A stretch of 64,000 bases of DNA, from the NCBI RefSeq assembly GCF_021545845.1, contig NZ_CP088923.1:2852001-2916000 (forward strand), given 5' to 3'. Both the position numbers and the translations under genes were made by a program. Positions 17,346-26,948 of the stretch are shown one piece after another. Under the pieces are notes generated by a model. It did no database searches. It was not told where the DNA came from and saw only the letters and a program-made list of their open reading frames with translations. This stretch comes from Rhodanobacter thiooxydans (GTDB lineage Bacteria > Pseudomonadota > Gammaproteobacteria > Xanthomonadales > Rhodanobacteraceae). Position 1 is the first letter of the stretch, and each line of letters opens with the position of its first letter.

Positions 17346-18194
17346 CTAGCCCGCCGTGCCCGCCGGCGCGGGCAAGGCCTGTCCGACCAGCAGGCCGCGG
17401 ATCGTGCGCAGTCTGGCCTTGATCCTCGCCTCGTTGGCCGTGCCCGCGCGCAGCAGCAGCTTCTGCCCGGTCGACAGCGATTCCAGCGCCGGGTCGGCGT
17501 AGACGTAGTATGCCTTCGAGCGCACCAGGGCCGGCGGCTGGGCGGGTTCCGGCGCGGCCAGCATGTCGTCGATCGCCACGATCAGGCGATCGTTGAAATA
17601 GCCCTTCGGGTAGCCCAGCTGCCGATACGCCTGCTGGAACAGCGGATAGGCGTGCACGTACCAGGCCACCAGCGCCTGCGGATCGACGGCGTCGACCACC
17701 CGCATGTACGGCGCGTAGCGCGCGGCGTTCGCGGCGCCGGGGACCGTGGCACCGCCCACCTCCTCGACCGCAAATGCCCCCTTGGGCGCATGCGCCGGCA
17801 GCGTGAATGCCGCCAGCCCGTCGTGGCGCGGCAGCGCATCGACGGTGGCGACGATGCGCGCGACCAGTTGCTGGCTCACCAGCAACGAGGACAGCTCGCT
17901 GTCCCCGGCCAGCGCGACGAGCGCCGCGGCCACGCTGGCATCGCTGTCGCCCAGCGCGGGCAGCGCCGCGGTCGATGCCGTTGCCGGGCCGGTCTGCACC
18001 TGTTCGATCGGATGCTGGACCGACGCCGTGGCGGGAGGCACGGCGGTGGATGCCGCCGCGGCCGGCGTGCTGGATGCCGGCACGCCGGGCTGCATCGCCT
18101 TGCGCGCGAGGTACACGCCGCCCGCCACGACGGCCAGTACCACTACCACCGCGCCGATCCAGCTGCCTGTCGATGATTGCCTGCGCACGTTCAC
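17346..18194 (-). CDS. DUF3014 family single-span membrane protein
   Basis: Protein of 282 residues. One transmembrane helix (IGAVVVVLAVVAGGVYL, about residues 13-29) is followed by an Ala/Pro/Thr-rich linker to about 85 and a folded domain. That domain contains LPRHDGLAAFTLPAH, ARYAPYMRVVDAVDP and YPKGYFNDRLIVAIDDML, typical of the DUF3014 family. It is predicted to be anchored in the inner membrane with the domain in the periplasm. Family function is not known. It is 31 bases upstream of thpR on the same strand. Confidence 0.75.
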   Translation of the reverse strand: MNVRRQSSTGSWIGAVVVVLAVVAGGVYLARKAMQPGVPASSTPAAAASTAVPPATASVQHPIEQVQTGPATASTAALPALGDSDASVAAALVALAGDSELSSLLVSQQLVARIVATVDALPRHDGLAAFTLPAHAPKGAFAVEEVGGATVPGAANAARYAPYMRVVDAVDPQALVAWYVHAYPLFQQAYRQLGYPKGYFNDRLIVAIDDMLAAPEPAQPPALVRSKAYYVYADPALESLSTGQKLLLRAGTANEARIKARLRTIRGLLVGQALPAPAGTAG

Positions 18195-18446
18195 CCCTTC
18201 TGTCGTCGCGTATCCGCTATGGACTCGTTCATCCGCGATTCGTTCATTGCGAGCGACCCCGCCACGCGAGCGTACCCGTTCCCTCGCTGCGCCGCGCCTT
18301 GCCCGGCCATAACAACCGGGTCACGTGCCCACAACGCCCCGGGGACTAAGAGCCAAGCGTGCAAGCCCGTCTTGCCGCGTGGCCCCGCGGGGTCGACCGG
18401 CCCGCCCATGCGGCAGCGCCCATGCCGGAAGCGGAGGCCTGCCCCG

Positions 18447-18917
18447 ATGAAAACCCGCTGCGTATTCAGTACCAACGATCTGCCGGCCGCGCGTGCCGCG
18501 ATGGCGGCCGCGCGCGAAGCCGGTGTCGACGACCGCGACATTTCGCTGGTCGCCCGCGAGGACATCGAACTGGAGAAGATCCCCGATCACCTGATGCAGG
18601 GACGCAACGACTTCTACCCCGCCGCCGTGCGCGGCGGCGTCTGCGGCGGCGGCACCGGCCTGCTGCTGGGGCTGGCCGCGGCCGCCGTGCCGCCGCTGGG
18701 CGTGACGCTGGGCGCCGCCTTCGGCACCTGCATCGGCGAGATCGTCGGCTTCGAGGTGCCCGATACGGTGAGCCGCAAGTTCAGCGACGAGATCGCCGCA
18801 GGACGCATTCTGGTGGTAATCGACGCCCGCCGCGAGCAGCTCGACGCGGCCGAACCGGCGGTGCTGCGCACCGGCGCGCGGGAGCTGCCGTTCCATGCGC
18901 ACACCGCGCTGACCTGA
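18447..18917 (+). CDS. DUF1269-like glycine-zipper protein
   Basis: Protein of 156 residues; GGAGG lies nine bases before the ATG at 18447, so the longer in-frame extension upstream is rejected. The N-terminal 60 residues look like a ferredoxin-like small domain (CVFSTNDLPAARAAM). The middle is a hydrophobic Gly-rich hairpin (GGVCGGGTGLLLGLAAAA, then GVTLGAAFGTCIGEIVG) that could insert into the membrane. A soluble C-terminus follows. It resembles proteobacterial proteins annotated as DUF1269 or as stress-related glycine-zipper proteins. No function can be given. Confidence 0.65.
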   Translation: MKTRCVFSTNDLPAARAAMAAAREAGVDDRDISLVAREDIELEKIPDHLMQGRNDFYPAAVRGGVCGGGTGLLLGLAAAAVPPLGVTLGAAFGTCIGEIVGFEVPDTVSRKFSDEIAAGRILVVIDARREQLDAAEPAVLRTGARELPFHAHTALT

Positions 18918-18936
18918 ATACGCCGGCATCCCCGGC

Positions 18937-19698
18937 TCAGGCCTTCAGGCGGTAGCCGCTGCGGAAGATCCACCACACTGCGGCCAGGCAGATCGCGAGG
19001 AACACCGCGGTCATCCCCACGCTGACGCCCATGCCGACGTCGGACACGCCGTAGAAGCTCCAGCGGAAGCCGCTGATCAGGTACACCACCGGATTGAACA
19101 GGGTGACCTTCTGCCAGAACGGCGGCAGCATGTGGATCGAGTAGAAGCTGCCGCCGAGGAAGGTCAGCGGCGTCACCACCAGCAGCGGCACCAGCTGCAG
19201 CTTCTCGAAGTTGTCCGCCCAGATGCCGATGATGAATCCGAACAGGCTGAAGGTGACCGCAGTGAGCAGCAGGAACGCCAGCATCCACAGCGGATGCTCG
19301 ATGCCGAACGGCACGAACAGCCGCGCGGTGGCCAGGATGATCAGGCCCAGAATGATCGACTTGCTCGCCGCCGCGCCGACGTAGCCGGCCACGATTTCGA
19401 ACGGCGACACCGGCGCCGACAGGATCTCGTAGATGGTGCCCACGAACTTCGGGAAGTAGATGCCGAACGAGGCGTTGGAGATGCTCTGCGTGAGCAGCGA
19501 CAGCATGATCAGCCCCGGCACGATGAAGGCGCCGTAGCTGACCCCGTCGATGCCGTTCATGTGCGAGCCGATCGCCGCGCCGAACACCACGAAGTACAGC
19601 GAGGTGGAGATCACCGGCGAGACGATGCTCTGCAGCAGGGTGCGCCCGGTGCGCGCCATCTCGAAGCGGTAGATCGCGCGGATCGCGTAAAGATTCAT
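18937..19698 (-). CDS. ABC-2 type transporter permease
   Basis: Integral membrane protein of 253 residues with six predicted helices, of the ABC-2 exporter family (YadH-like). Marks include [31 protein letters not shown] and [12 protein letters not shown]. Its ATG overlaps the stop of the ATPase gene (ATGA at 19695-19698), so the two are translated together. The exported substrate is not known; close relatives such as E. coli YadGH are also uncharacterised. Confidence 0.9.
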   Translation of the reverse strand: MNLYAIRAIYRFEMARTGRTLLQSIVSPVISTSLYFVVFGAAIGSHMNGIDGVSYGAFIVPGLIMLSLLTQSISNASFGIYFPKFVGTIYEILSAPVSPFEIVAGYVGAAASKSIILGLIILATARLFVPFGIEHPLWMLAFLLLTAVTFSLFGFIIGIWADNFEKLQLVPLLVVTPLTFLGGSFYSIHMLPPFWQKVTLFNPVVYLISGFRWSFYGVSDVGMGVSVGMTAVFLAICLAAVWWIFRSGYRLKA

Positions 19699-20621
19699 GC
19701 GCGTTCCCTCAGCAGGCCGACGAAGATGTCCTCCAGCGAACTCTGCCGGGTCTGCAGGTCCTTGAAGTCGATGCCCGCCTCGCCGAGCCGGCGCAGCAGC
19801 ACGTCGATGCCGGTGTGCTCGCCCTGCGCGTCGAACGTATAGACCAGTTGCCGGCAGTCGGCCGACAGCTGCAGCGGGTAGCCGGCCAGCGCCGCGGGGA
19901 TGGCTTCCAGCGGATTCTGCAGGTGCAGGGTCAGCTGCTTGCGGCCGAGCTTCTCCATCAGCTCGGCCTTGTCCTCGACCAGGATCAGCTCGCCCTTGTG
20001 GATCACCCCGATGCGGTCGGCCATTTCCTCGGCCTCCTCGATGTAGTGGGTGGTCAGGATGATGGTGACGCCGGTGTCGCGCAGCGCGCGCACCATCGCC
20101 CACATGTCGCGACGCAATTCCACGTCGACGCCTGCGGTGGGCTCATCGAGGAACAGGATCTGCGGCTCGTGCGACAGCGCCTTGGCGATCATCACGCGCC
20201 GCTTCATGCCGCCGGACAGGGTGATCAGCTTGTTGTTGCGCTTGTCCCACAGCGAGAGGTCCTTCAGCACTTTCTCGATGTGCGCCGGGTTGGCGGCGCG
20301 ACCGAACAGGCCGCGACTGAAGCTGACCGTGTTCCACACCGTCTCGAACGCGTCGGTGGTCAGCTCCTGCGGCACCAGGCCGATCTTCGCGCGCGCCGCG
20401 CGATAGTCGCGCACCACATCGTGGCCGTCGGCCAGCACGCTGCCCTCGCTGGGCTTGACGATGCCGCAGATGATGCTGATCAGGGTGGTCTTGCCGGCGC
20501 CGTTGGGGCCAAGCAGGGCGAAGATTTCGCCGCGACGGATCTCCAGGTCGATCCGCTTCAGCGCCTGGAAGCCGGAGGCGTAGGTCTTGCCGAGCTGGCG
20601 AACGATGATGATCGGCGGCAT
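19695..20621 (-). CDS. ABC transporter ATP-binding protein (YadG-like)
   Basis: Cytoplasmic ATPase of 308 residues; AGGAG precedes the ATG at 20621. Walker A is GPNGAGKT, the signature LSGGMKRR, Walker [10 protein letters not shown] and the switch His TTHYIEE, all in the right order. The last 80 residues are the accessory domain found in ABC-2 exporters. With the overlapping permease gene it forms a two-gene exporter. It is divergent from the antiporter gene at 20752 with 130 bases between the starts. Confidence 0.93.
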   Translation of the reverse strand: MPPIIIVRQLGKTYASGFQALKRIDLEIRRGEIFALLGPNGAGKTTLISIICGIVKPSEGSVLADGHDVVRDYRAARAKIGLVPQELTTDAFETVWNTVSFSRGLFGRAANPAHIEKVLKDLSLWDKRNNKLITLSGGMKRRVMIAKALSHEPQILFLDEPTAGVDVELRRDMWAMVRALRDTGVTIILTTHYIEEAEEMADRIGVIHKGELILVEDKAELMEKLGRKQLTLHLQNPLEAIPAALAGYPLQLSADCRQLVYTFDAQGEHTGIDVLLRRLGEAGIDFKDLQTRQSSLEDIFVGLLRERA

Positions 20622-20751
20622 GCGATCTCCTGGGGAACGGATCGGTCGCGGGAGCGTCGATGGTATGCCATGTCGCTCCCGGCATGTCGTCGCCGTCGCT
20701 CGACGCGGCGGCCGCCGTGTTGCTAAGGTCGCAAACGCACCCGGACATCCC

Positions 20752-22389
20752 ATGAACTCGATCGAAGTAGCCTTGGCCATGCTGCTGGCGGTGGTCGGCA
20801 GCGGCTACCTGGTACGCATGCTGCCGTTCTCGCTGCCGCTGCCGCTGGTGCAGATCGGGCTGGGCGCGGTGATCACCGGCGTGTTCAAGCATGGCGTGGC
20901 GCTCGACCCGGCCATCTTCTTCCTGCTGTTCCTGCCGCCGCTGCTGTTCCTCGACGGCTGGCGCATCCCCAAGGACGGGCTGATGCGCGACCGCGGCGCG
21001 ATCCTGGCGCTGGCGCTGGGGTTGGTGGTGTTCACCGTGGTCGGCGTCGGTTTCCTGATCCACTGGCTGATCCCGGCGATGCCGCTGGCGGTGGCGTTCG
21101 CGCTGGCGGCGATCGTGTCGCCGACCGACCCGGTGGCGGTGTCGTCGATCACTGCGCGGGTGCCGATCCCGAAGCGGCTGATGCACATCCTCGAAGGCGA
21201 GTCGCTGCTCAACGACGCATCCGGCCTGGTCTGCTTCCGCTTCGCGGTGGCGGCGATGACCGGCAGCTTCTCGCTGCTGTCCGCGTCGCTGACCTTCCTG
21301 TGGGTGGCGCTGGCCGGGTTCGGCGTCGGCGTGGCGTTCACCGTGGCGGTGAGCTTCGCGCAACGCTGGCTGTCGCGGCACTTCGGCCAGGAGGCCGGCT
21401 CGCCGATCCTGATCAGCCTGCTGATCCCGTTCGGCGCCTATCTGCTGGCCGAACAGGTGCATGCCTCGGGCATTCTCGCCGCGGTGGCGGCCGGCATCAC
21501 CATGAGCTATGTCGAGCTCAGCGGCCGCCTGCTGGCGACCACGCGCGTGCAGCGCACGGCGGTGTGGAACACCGTGCAGTTCGCCCTGAACGGCATCATG
21601 TTCGTGCTGCTGGGTGAACAGCTGCCCGCCAGTCTGCAGGGCGCGATGGAATCGGTGGCGCAAAGCGGCCATCGCAACCCCTGGTGGCTGCTGGTGTACG
21701 CGCTGGCGATCAATATCGGCCTGGCGCTGCTGCGCCTCGCCTGGGTCTGGATCTCGCTGCGGCTGAACGTGCTCAAGGCGCACCATCACGGCACCCCGGT
21801 GAGCCGGCCGCACTGGCGCCTATTGTTGGCGACCTCGCTGGCCGGCGTTCGCGGCGCGATCACCCTGGCCGGCGTGATGACGCTGCCGTTGCTGCTGCCC
21901 GACGGCACGCCCTTTCCCGCGCGCGAGCTGACGATCTTCCTCGCCACCGCGGTGATCCTGCTCTCGCTGCTGGTTGCCAGCATCGGCCTGCCGCCGCTGC
22001 TGAAAGGCCTGCAGCTGCCGCCGGAGCCGGCGGTGCAGCGGGAGGAGAACCTGGCCCGCCGGAGCGCCGCCAAGGCGGCGATCGCCGCCGTCGAGAAAGC
22101 CCAGCATGAACTGCTGGAAAAGGCGCCGGCCGGCGACGTCGATACCTACACCAACGCCGCCACGCGGGTGATCGCCCTGTACCAGCACTGGCTGGACGAG
22201 GACGCCTCCAGCGAAGACGAGGCGCGGCAGCTGCGCAAGGCCGACACGGCCGAACGCGAGCTGCGCCTGGCCGCGCTGCAGGGCCAGCGCGAGGCGGTCT
22301 TCGAACTGGCGCGCCACCGCCGTATCTCCGACGAGGTCTCGCGCCGGCTGGTGCGCGAGATCGACCTGCAGGAAGCGCGCTACCGCTAG
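20752..22389 (+). CDS. Na+/H+ antiporter, CPA1 family
   Basis: Membrane protein of 545 residues with about 12 helices in the first 420 residues and a charged helical cytoplasmic tail ([19 protein letters not shown] onward). CPA1 marks are [11 protein letters not shown] and [12 protein letters not shown], which carries the Asn-Asp ion-binding pair. This family exchanges sodium or potassium for protons at the inner membrane. The ATG at 20752 follows a short leader without a strong ribosome site. Upstream frames are open but do not add membrane sequence. Confidence 0.9.
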   Translation: MNSIEVALAMLLAVVGSGYLVRMLPFSLPLPLVQIGLGAVITGVFKHGVALDPAIFFLLFLPPLLFLDGWRIPKDGLMRDRGAILALALGLVVFTVVGVGFLIHWLIPAMPLAVAFALAAIVSPTDPVAVSSITARVPIPKRLMHILEGESLLNDASGLVCFRFAVAAMTGSFSLLSASLTFLWVALAGFGVGVAFTVAVSFAQRWLSRHFGQEAGSPILISLLIPFGAYLLAEQVHASGILAAVAAGITMSYVELSGRLLATTRVQRTAVWNTVQFALNGIMFVLLGEQLPASLQGAMESVAQSGHRNPWWLLVYALAINIGLALLRLAWVWISLRLNVLKAHHHGTPVSRPHWRLLLATSLAGVRGAITLAGVMTLPLLLPDGTPFPARELTIFLATAVILLSLLVASIGLPPLLKGLQLPPEPAVQREENLARRSAAKAAIAAVEKAQHELLEKAPAGDVDTYTNAATRVIALYQHWLDEDASSEDEARQLRKADTAERELRLAALQGQREAVFELARHRRISDEVSRRLVREIDLQEARYR

Positions 22390-22455
22390 ACCGCCTGCCA
22401 TGCTTCAACCATCCTTGGTCCCTCCCGCACCACGCACGCTCCACGGAACCAGGCC

Positions 22456-22995
22456 ATGCATGTGTTTTGCCGATTGCTGATCGCGGCGACCCTGGCCTGC
22501 ACCTGGCCGGTTGGCGCTGCCAGCTTGCCGAACCAGCCGGTGCCGTCACTGGACCTGCACCGCTACGCCGGCCAGTGGCACGAGGTCGCGCGCCTGCCGA
22601 TGTACTTCGAGCGCAACTGCCTGGGTGCCGTGATCGCCACCTACACACCGAACCCCGATGGCACCGTGCACATCCACAACACCTGCCGCACCGGCAAGGG
22701 CCCGATGTCCGTGGATGGCGTAGCGCGGATCAAGGACAACCAGCCCGCGGCGCTGGAGGTGCGCTTCGCGCCGGCCTGGCTGACCTGGCTGCCGATGGCC
22801 TGGGCCGACTACTGGGTGATCGAGGTGGACGCCGACTACCAGTGGGCGGTGATCGGCAGCCCCGGGCGCAAGCACCTGTGGATACTCTCGCGCCGCCCCG
22901 CGATGGACCAGGCGCTGTTCCTGCAGCTCAAGGAACACTCGCGCCAGCGCGGTTACGCGGTCGGCCGGCTGATCATGACCGCGCCGCTGGATTGA
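22456..22995 (+). CDS. blc: Lipocalin Blc-like protein
   Basis: Protein of 179 residues. The signal peptide MHVFCRLLIAATLACTWPVG contains a Cys, but the TLAC context is a poor lipobox, so lipidation is uncertain. The lipocalin fold is marked by RYAGQWHEVARLPMYFER (the G-x-W motif), NTCRTGKG, WVIEVDADYQWAVIG and ILSRRPAM. E. coli Blc is an outer-membrane lipoprotein binding lysophospholipids. It stands alone, 66 bases after the antiporter gene on the same strand. Confidence 0.9.
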   Translation: MHVFCRLLIAATLACTWPVGAASLPNQPVPSLDLHRYAGQWHEVARLPMYFERNCLGAVIATYTPNPDGTVHIHNTCRTGKGPMSVDGVARIKDNQPAALEVRFAPAWLTWLPMAWADYWVIEVDADYQWAVIGSPGRKHLWILSRRPAMDQALFLQLKEHSRQRGYAVGRLIMTAPLD

Positions 22996-23013
22996 GAGCC
23001 CGGCGCGCTCCAT

Positions 23014-23121
23014 CCCGACCACGGCGAGGGCGCCAGGCAGCTGCGGCGGCGCGCCGACGGCGCGATGTACGACGCCGAGCGGCAAGGCGGCGACCACGCG
23101 CGGATGAGCGGCACGCCACAA
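23014..23121 (+). pseudogene. Remnant of a GGDEF domain C-terminus
   Basis: Frame 1 here reads LRRRADGAMYDAERQGGD, which fits the end of GGDEF domains (R-A-D-x-A-M-Y-x-A-x-x-x-G). There is no start codon, GGDEF motif or rest of the domain around it. It appears to be a gene fragment left between the lipocalin and the ABC importer. The 295-base gap 22996-23290 holds nothing else I recognise. Confidence 0.45.
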
Positions 23122-23290
23122 CGATCCGTGGCGTCGACGCCGCGGCCCGGCCCGGCCAGCACGGCGCTCGCCGGTAGCAGCCGGATCCGCCCTGCTGATA
23201 GGCTCACGCGCGCACCGCGGCCGCGGCGGCATCGCCCGCCCGCGCCGTTTCCCCGCCACCGAACCGAAGGTCGAGCTGCCATGACGCGCC

Positions 23291-24058
23291 ATGTCCACGG
23301 CTGAGTCCGCCGGCGGCATCGCCTTCGCACTGGTGCAGGCGGGCAAGCGCTACGGCAGGCTGCAGGCGCTCGAACAGGTCACCCTGGCGTTCGCTGCCGG
23401 CACCACCACCGCGCTGATCGGCAGCAGCGGCTCGGGCAAGTCCACCGTGCTGCGCCTGCTGCTCGGGCTGGAGTGGCCGGACCACGGCCATGTCGAGATC
23501 GACGGCCAGCCCCTGCAGCGCGCCGACGTGCTGCCGCTGCGTCGGCGGGTCGGCTACGTGATCCAGGACGGCGGCCTGTTTCCGCACCTCACCGCGCTGG
23601 GCAACCTGGCCCTGTTGCCGCGCTACCTTGGGTGGGATCGCGAGCGGATCCGCCAGCGCGCGGAACAGCTCGCCGCGCTGACCCACCTGCCGGCGAACGT
23701 GCTGGAGCGCTATCCGGCCGAACTGTCCGGCGGTCAGCGCCAGCGCGTGGCGCTGATGCGCGCGCTGATGGCCGACCCCGACGCGCTGCTGCTGGACGAG
23801 CCGCTGGGCGCGCTCGACCCGGTGGTGCGGCACGAGCTGCAGGACGAGCTGAAGCAGATCTTCAACCAGCTCGGCAAGACGGTGATCGTGGTCACCCACG
23901 ACCTCGCCGAAGCGGCCTGGTTCGCCGAGCGGCTGGTGCTGCTGCGCCAGGGCGCTGTGCTGCAGGACGGAGCTTTCCGCGACCTGCGCGAGTGCCCCGC
24001 CGACGCGTTCGTCAGCCGCTTCGTCGCCGCGCAGCGACGCTTGCCGGAGGCTCCGTGA
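23291..24058 (+). CDS. Osmoprotectant/quaternary-amine ABC transporter ATP-binding protein
   Basis: ATPase of 255 residues. Walker A is GSSGSGKST, the Q-loop VIQDGGLFPHLT, the signature ELSGGQRQRVALMRAL and Walker B LLLDEPLGALDP. The spacing matches the OpuA/OpuC/OsmV importer group; the C-terminal CBS domains of OpuCA are absent. The stop overlaps the next ATG (TGATG), and that gene encodes the binding protein and permease in one chain. Together they form a complete importer, probably for glycine betaine, choline or a related solute. Confidence 0.9.
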   Translation: MSTAESAGGIAFALVQAGKRYGRLQALEQVTLAFAAGTTTALIGSSGSGKSTVLRLLLGLEWPDHGHVEIDGQPLQRADVLPLRRRVGYVIQDGGLFPHLTALGNLALLPRYLGWDRERIRQRAEQLAALTHLPANVLERYPAELSGGQRQRVALMRALMADPDALLLDEPLGALDPVVRHELQDELKQIFNQLGKTVIVVTHDLAEAAWFAERLVLLRQGAVLQDGAFRDLRECPADAFVSRFVAAQRRLPEAP

Positions 24059-25563
24059 TGCACCGCCTGCTGAGCGCGCCGATGCTGCTGGCGGCCTGCC
24101 TGCTGCTGGGTCCATGTCTGCAGCCCGCGCCGGCGCAGGCCGCGCCGGTACGCATCGGCTCCAAGCAGTTCACCGAGTCGGTGATCCTCGGCGAACTGGC
24201 GCTGGCCGGCGCACGCGAAGCCGGCATCGACGCGATGCACCGGCGCGAGCTGGGCGGCACCCGCATCCTGTGGCGCGCCCTGCTCGACGGCGAGATCGAC
24301 GCCTATCCCGAGTACACCGGCACGCTCACCCAGGAACTGCTGAAGGGCATGCCGGCGAACGCGGACATCGCCAGCCTGCGCGCGCGGCTGAAACCCCTGG
24401 GCGTCGGCATCACCGACTCGCTCGGCTTCAGCGACAGCTATGCGCTCGGCATGCGCGACGATGTCGCCGCGCGGCTGGGCATCCGGGACATTTCCGACCT
24501 GCTGCAGCACCCCGGCCTGCGCTTCGGCTTTTCCAACGAGTTCATGGACCGCGGCGACGGCTGGCCCGGCCTGCGCCAACGCTACGGCCTGCCGCAGGCG
24601 AAGGTGAGCGGTCTCGACCACGCGCTGTCGTACCGCGCGGTGGCCAGCGGCGCGGTCGACGCGATCGACCTGTACAGCACCGACGCGGAAATCCCCTACT
24701 ACCACCTGCGCACGCTGCGCGACGACCGCCATTACTTCCCGCGCTACGACGCGGTCTACCTGTACCGCCTGGCGCTGGAGCAGAGCGCCCCCGCCTTCGT
24801 CGGCGTGCTGCGCAAATTCGCCGGCAGCATCGACGAGGACGCGATGCGCGCGATGAACGCGCGGGTGAAGCTGCGCGGCGTGAAGGAAAACGTGGTGGCT
24901 GCCAGTTTCCTCGGCATCCATGCGCACGACCACGAGGGCGGCCGGTGGACGCAACTGCTCCAGCGCAGCGTCGAACACCTCAGGCTGGTGGCGATCTCGC
25001 TCGGGCTGGCCATGCTGCTGGCGATCCCGCTGGGCATCCTGGCGGCCCGGCGGCGGCGTCTCGGCCAGTGGCTGATCGGCTTGACCGGCATCCTGCAGAC
25101 GGTGCCGTCGCTGGCGATGTTCGTGTTCATGATCCCGCTGCTCGGCATCGGCACCTGGCCGGCGATCGCCGCGCTGTTCCTGTACAGCCTGCTGCCGATC
25201 GTGCGCAACACACACGCCGGCCTGATCGGCATCGCCCCGGAACTGCGCGAGTCCGCCGCCGCGCTGGGCCTGCCGCCCGGCGTGCGCCTGCGCTGGGTCG
25301 AGTTGCCGCTGGCGATGCGCTCGATCCTGGCCGGGATCAAGACCGCGGCGGTGATCAACGTGGGCACCGCCACGCTGGCGGCGCTGATCGGCGCCGGCGG
25401 CTACGGCCAGCCGATCCTCACCGGCATCCGGCTGGACGACGTGGGCCTGATCCTGCAGGGCGCGATCCCGGCCGCCGTGCTGGCGCTGCTGGTGCAGGGC
25501 CTGTTCGAACTGGTCGAGCGCCGGCTGACCCCGCGCGGGCTGCGGCTCGAAGCACGCCAGTAG
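24058..25563 (+). CDS. Fused substrate-binding and permease protein of an osmoprotectant ABC importer
   Basis: Protein of 501 residues. Signal-like helix 1-28, then an OpuAC-type binding domain to about residue 295 (VRIGSKQFTESVILGE, DAYPEYTGTLTQELL, IDLYSTDAEIPYY). A permease domain with five to six helices follows (about 305-490), with the EAA loop IAPELRESAAALGLPPG. Aromatic residues in the binding part suit a quaternary-amine ligand. The ATG overlaps the ATPase stop. The usual separate genes are joined here, with the binding domain before the permease. Confidence 0.88.
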   Translation: MHRLLSAPMLLAACLLLGPCLQPAPAQAAPVRIGSKQFTESVILGELALAGAREAGIDAMHRRELGGTRILWRALLDGEIDAYPEYTGTLTQELLKGMPANADIASLRARLKPLGVGITDSLGFSDSYALGMRDDVAARLGIRDISDLLQHPGLRFGFSNEFMDRGDGWPGLRQRYGLPQAKVSGLDHALSYRAVASGAVDAIDLYSTDAEIPYYHLRTLRDDRHYFPRYDAVYLYRLALEQSAPAFVGVLRKFAGSIDEDAMRAMNARVKLRGVKENVVAASFLGIHAHDHEGGRWTQLLQRSVEHLRLVAISLGLAMLLAIPLGILAARRRRLGQWLIGLTGILQTVPSLAMFVFMIPLLGIGTWPAIAALFLYSLLPIVRNTHAGLIGIAPELRESAAALGLPPGVRLRWVELPLAMRSILAGIKTAAVINVGTATLAALIGAGGYGQPILTGIRLDDVGLILQGAIPAAVLALLVQGLFELVERRLTPRGLRLEARQ

Positions 25564-25578
25564 GCCCGCGCGCGCTCA

Positions 25579-25830
25579 GAGCCTGTTCATGATCTCCAAG
25601 TACCCCGCGCCGGGAGCTGTTTGTCCGCAGGCCAAGGAAGAACGTGGGCACGCGGGGAGAGTCCATGGATGGACTCGGCTTTGAGGAGCTGAGGAGTGGA
25701 CGTCCGTCCACGACCGAGTGATGACGCCGGCATGCGGACAAACAGACCCGGCCCGAAGGGTTGTCATCGAGCGGCTGCGAGGCAGTCGCTCGATGACAAC
25801 GCGGGGCACTTGGAGATCATGAACAGGCTC
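25579..25830. mobile_element. MITE-like element with 30-bp terminal inverted repeats
   Basis: A 252-bp element bounded by 30-bp inverted repeats (25579-25608 and 25801-25830) that differ at one base. It is flanked by TCA on both sides (25576-25578 and 25831-25833), which fits the TNA target duplication of IS5-family elements. Inside are further perfect palindromic pairs: CTGTTTGTCCGCA with its complement near 25733-25746, and GTTGTCATCGAGCG (25760-25773) with 25787-25800. No transposase is encoded. The right TCA is the phnA stop codon, so insertion left that gene intact. Family assignment is inferred from the ends only. Confidence 0.75.
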
Positions 25831-26175
25831 TCAAGCCTTCTTCAGGAAACACGCCTTCAGCACCAGCCCCTTGATCTTGTCCGAGCTGCCTTCGATGTGC
25901 TCGTCGTCGCCGTCGACCAGGCGGATGTTGCGGATCACCGTGCCCTGCTTCAGCGGGATCGACGACCCCTTCACCTTCAGGTCCTTGATCACCGTCACCG
26001 TGTCGCCACTGGCAAGCACGTTGCCGTTGACGTCGCGCACCACCAGCGCGGCGTCGCCTGCCTGGGTTGCCGCCGCGATCGGCCACTCGTGGCCGCAGTC
26101 GGCGCAGACGTAGTTGTCGCCGTCCGGATAGGTGTTTTCCATCGCGCACAGCGGGCAGGCGGGGATGTCGGACAT
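25831..26175 (-). CDS. phnA: PhnA/YjdM family zinc-ribbon protein
   Basis: Protein of 114 residues; the ATG at 26175 is preceded by AGGA and begins MSDIPACPLCAMENTY. The zinc ribbon has Cys pairs CPLC and CADC; the rest is the PhnA domain (VVRDVNGNVLASGDTV, GTVIRNIRLV, GLVLKACFLKKA). Despite the old name, PhnA proteins are not established phosphonoacetate hydrolases outside a few species. The stop codon coincides with the target duplication of the adjacent MITE. Confidence 0.9.
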   Translation of the reverse strand: MSDIPACPLCAMENTYPDGDNYVCADCGHEWPIAAATQAGDAALVVRDVNGNVLASGDTVTVIKDLKVKGSSIPLKQGTVIRNIRLVDGDDEHIEGSSDKIKGLVLKACFLKKA

Positions 26176-26350
26176 CGGTCGATCCTGGTCGTCCAATCAA
26201 TGGGCCAGCGATTATACTGGCCAGCGGAGCATGGCTTGCCCCGGCCAGGTGGCCCGGACGGCAGCACCCGTGATCATCGCCGGATCCTCGACCACTCGAG
26301 CCCCGACTCGACTATCCTGACCGTCTCCCCCTTCCCCGAGACATACGCCG

Positions 26351-26902
26351 ATGTACCGCCTACTGCTGCTGTTGCTGGCACTTGCCCTGTCCGCTTCCGT
26401 CGCCGCCGCCGCGCCGGAAGAAGCCGCCTTGGCCGGGCTTCCTCATGTTGCGTTCCCCGCGCCGCACCGCGTGGCCTCCGGGCGCCTGCAGGCCAGTGAC
26501 ATCCCCGCGCTAAAGCGCGCCGGCACCCGCCAGGTGATCGACCTCAGCCTGGACAGCGAGACGCCCGACTTCGACGAAGCCGCCGCCGTGCGGGCGGCCG
26601 GCATCGGCTATCACAACCTGCCGATCCGCGGCGCCGGCGATCTCACCCGCGACCGCGTGGTGCAGTTCGACCGCCTGCTGCGCGAGGCCGGCGAGCAGCC
26701 GACCCTGGTGCATTGCGCCAGCAGCAACCGGGTGGGTGCGATGATCGCCCTGCGCGCCGCGCTGCTCGGCGGCCAGTCGACCGACGCCGCGCTGGCGGAA
26801 GGCCGTCGCTGGGGACTGAAGAGCCTGGAACCGGCCGTGCGCGAGCGGCTGCAGGCGTGGTCGAGCGAGGCCACGGAAGCCGCGACGCCGCCCGCACACT
26901 GA
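26351..26902 (+). CDS. Exported tyrosine-phosphatase-like (DUF442/BLH-type) protein
   Basis: Protein of 183 residues with a signal peptide (LLLLLALALSASVAAAA). The fold is a small dual-specificity-phosphatase-like domain: RVASGRLQASDIPAL, RQVIDLSLDSETPDFDE, and the active-site loop LVHCASSNRVGAM. The loop is Cys-x4-Arg, not the classical Cys-x5-Arg, and matches the beta-lactamase-hydrolase-like DUF442 group. Predicted to be periplasmic. Substrate unknown, and catalysis is not assured with this loop spacing. Confidence 0.75.
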   Translation: MYRLLLLLLALALSASVAAAAPEEAALAGLPHVAFPAPHRVASGRLQASDIPALKRAGTRQVIDLSLDSETPDFDEAAAVRAAGIGYHNLPIRGAGDLTRDRVVQFDRLLREAGEQPTLVHCASSNRVGAMIALRAALLGGQSTDAALAEGRRWGLKSLEPAVRERLQAWSSEATEAATPPAH

Positions 26903-26948
26903 AGCGCCGCGCCCGGCGGCGCCAAAGCCGGCGCGCAAGTGGGGTACC

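Noticed and set aside
22456..22995. Lipocalin as a certain lipoprotein
   Set aside because: The Cys context TLAC is not a good lipobox. The protein may be soluble in the periplasm.
26351..26902. Classical dual-specificity phosphatase
   Set aside because: The loop has four, not five, residues between Cys and Arg, so it is placed with the DUF442-like group.
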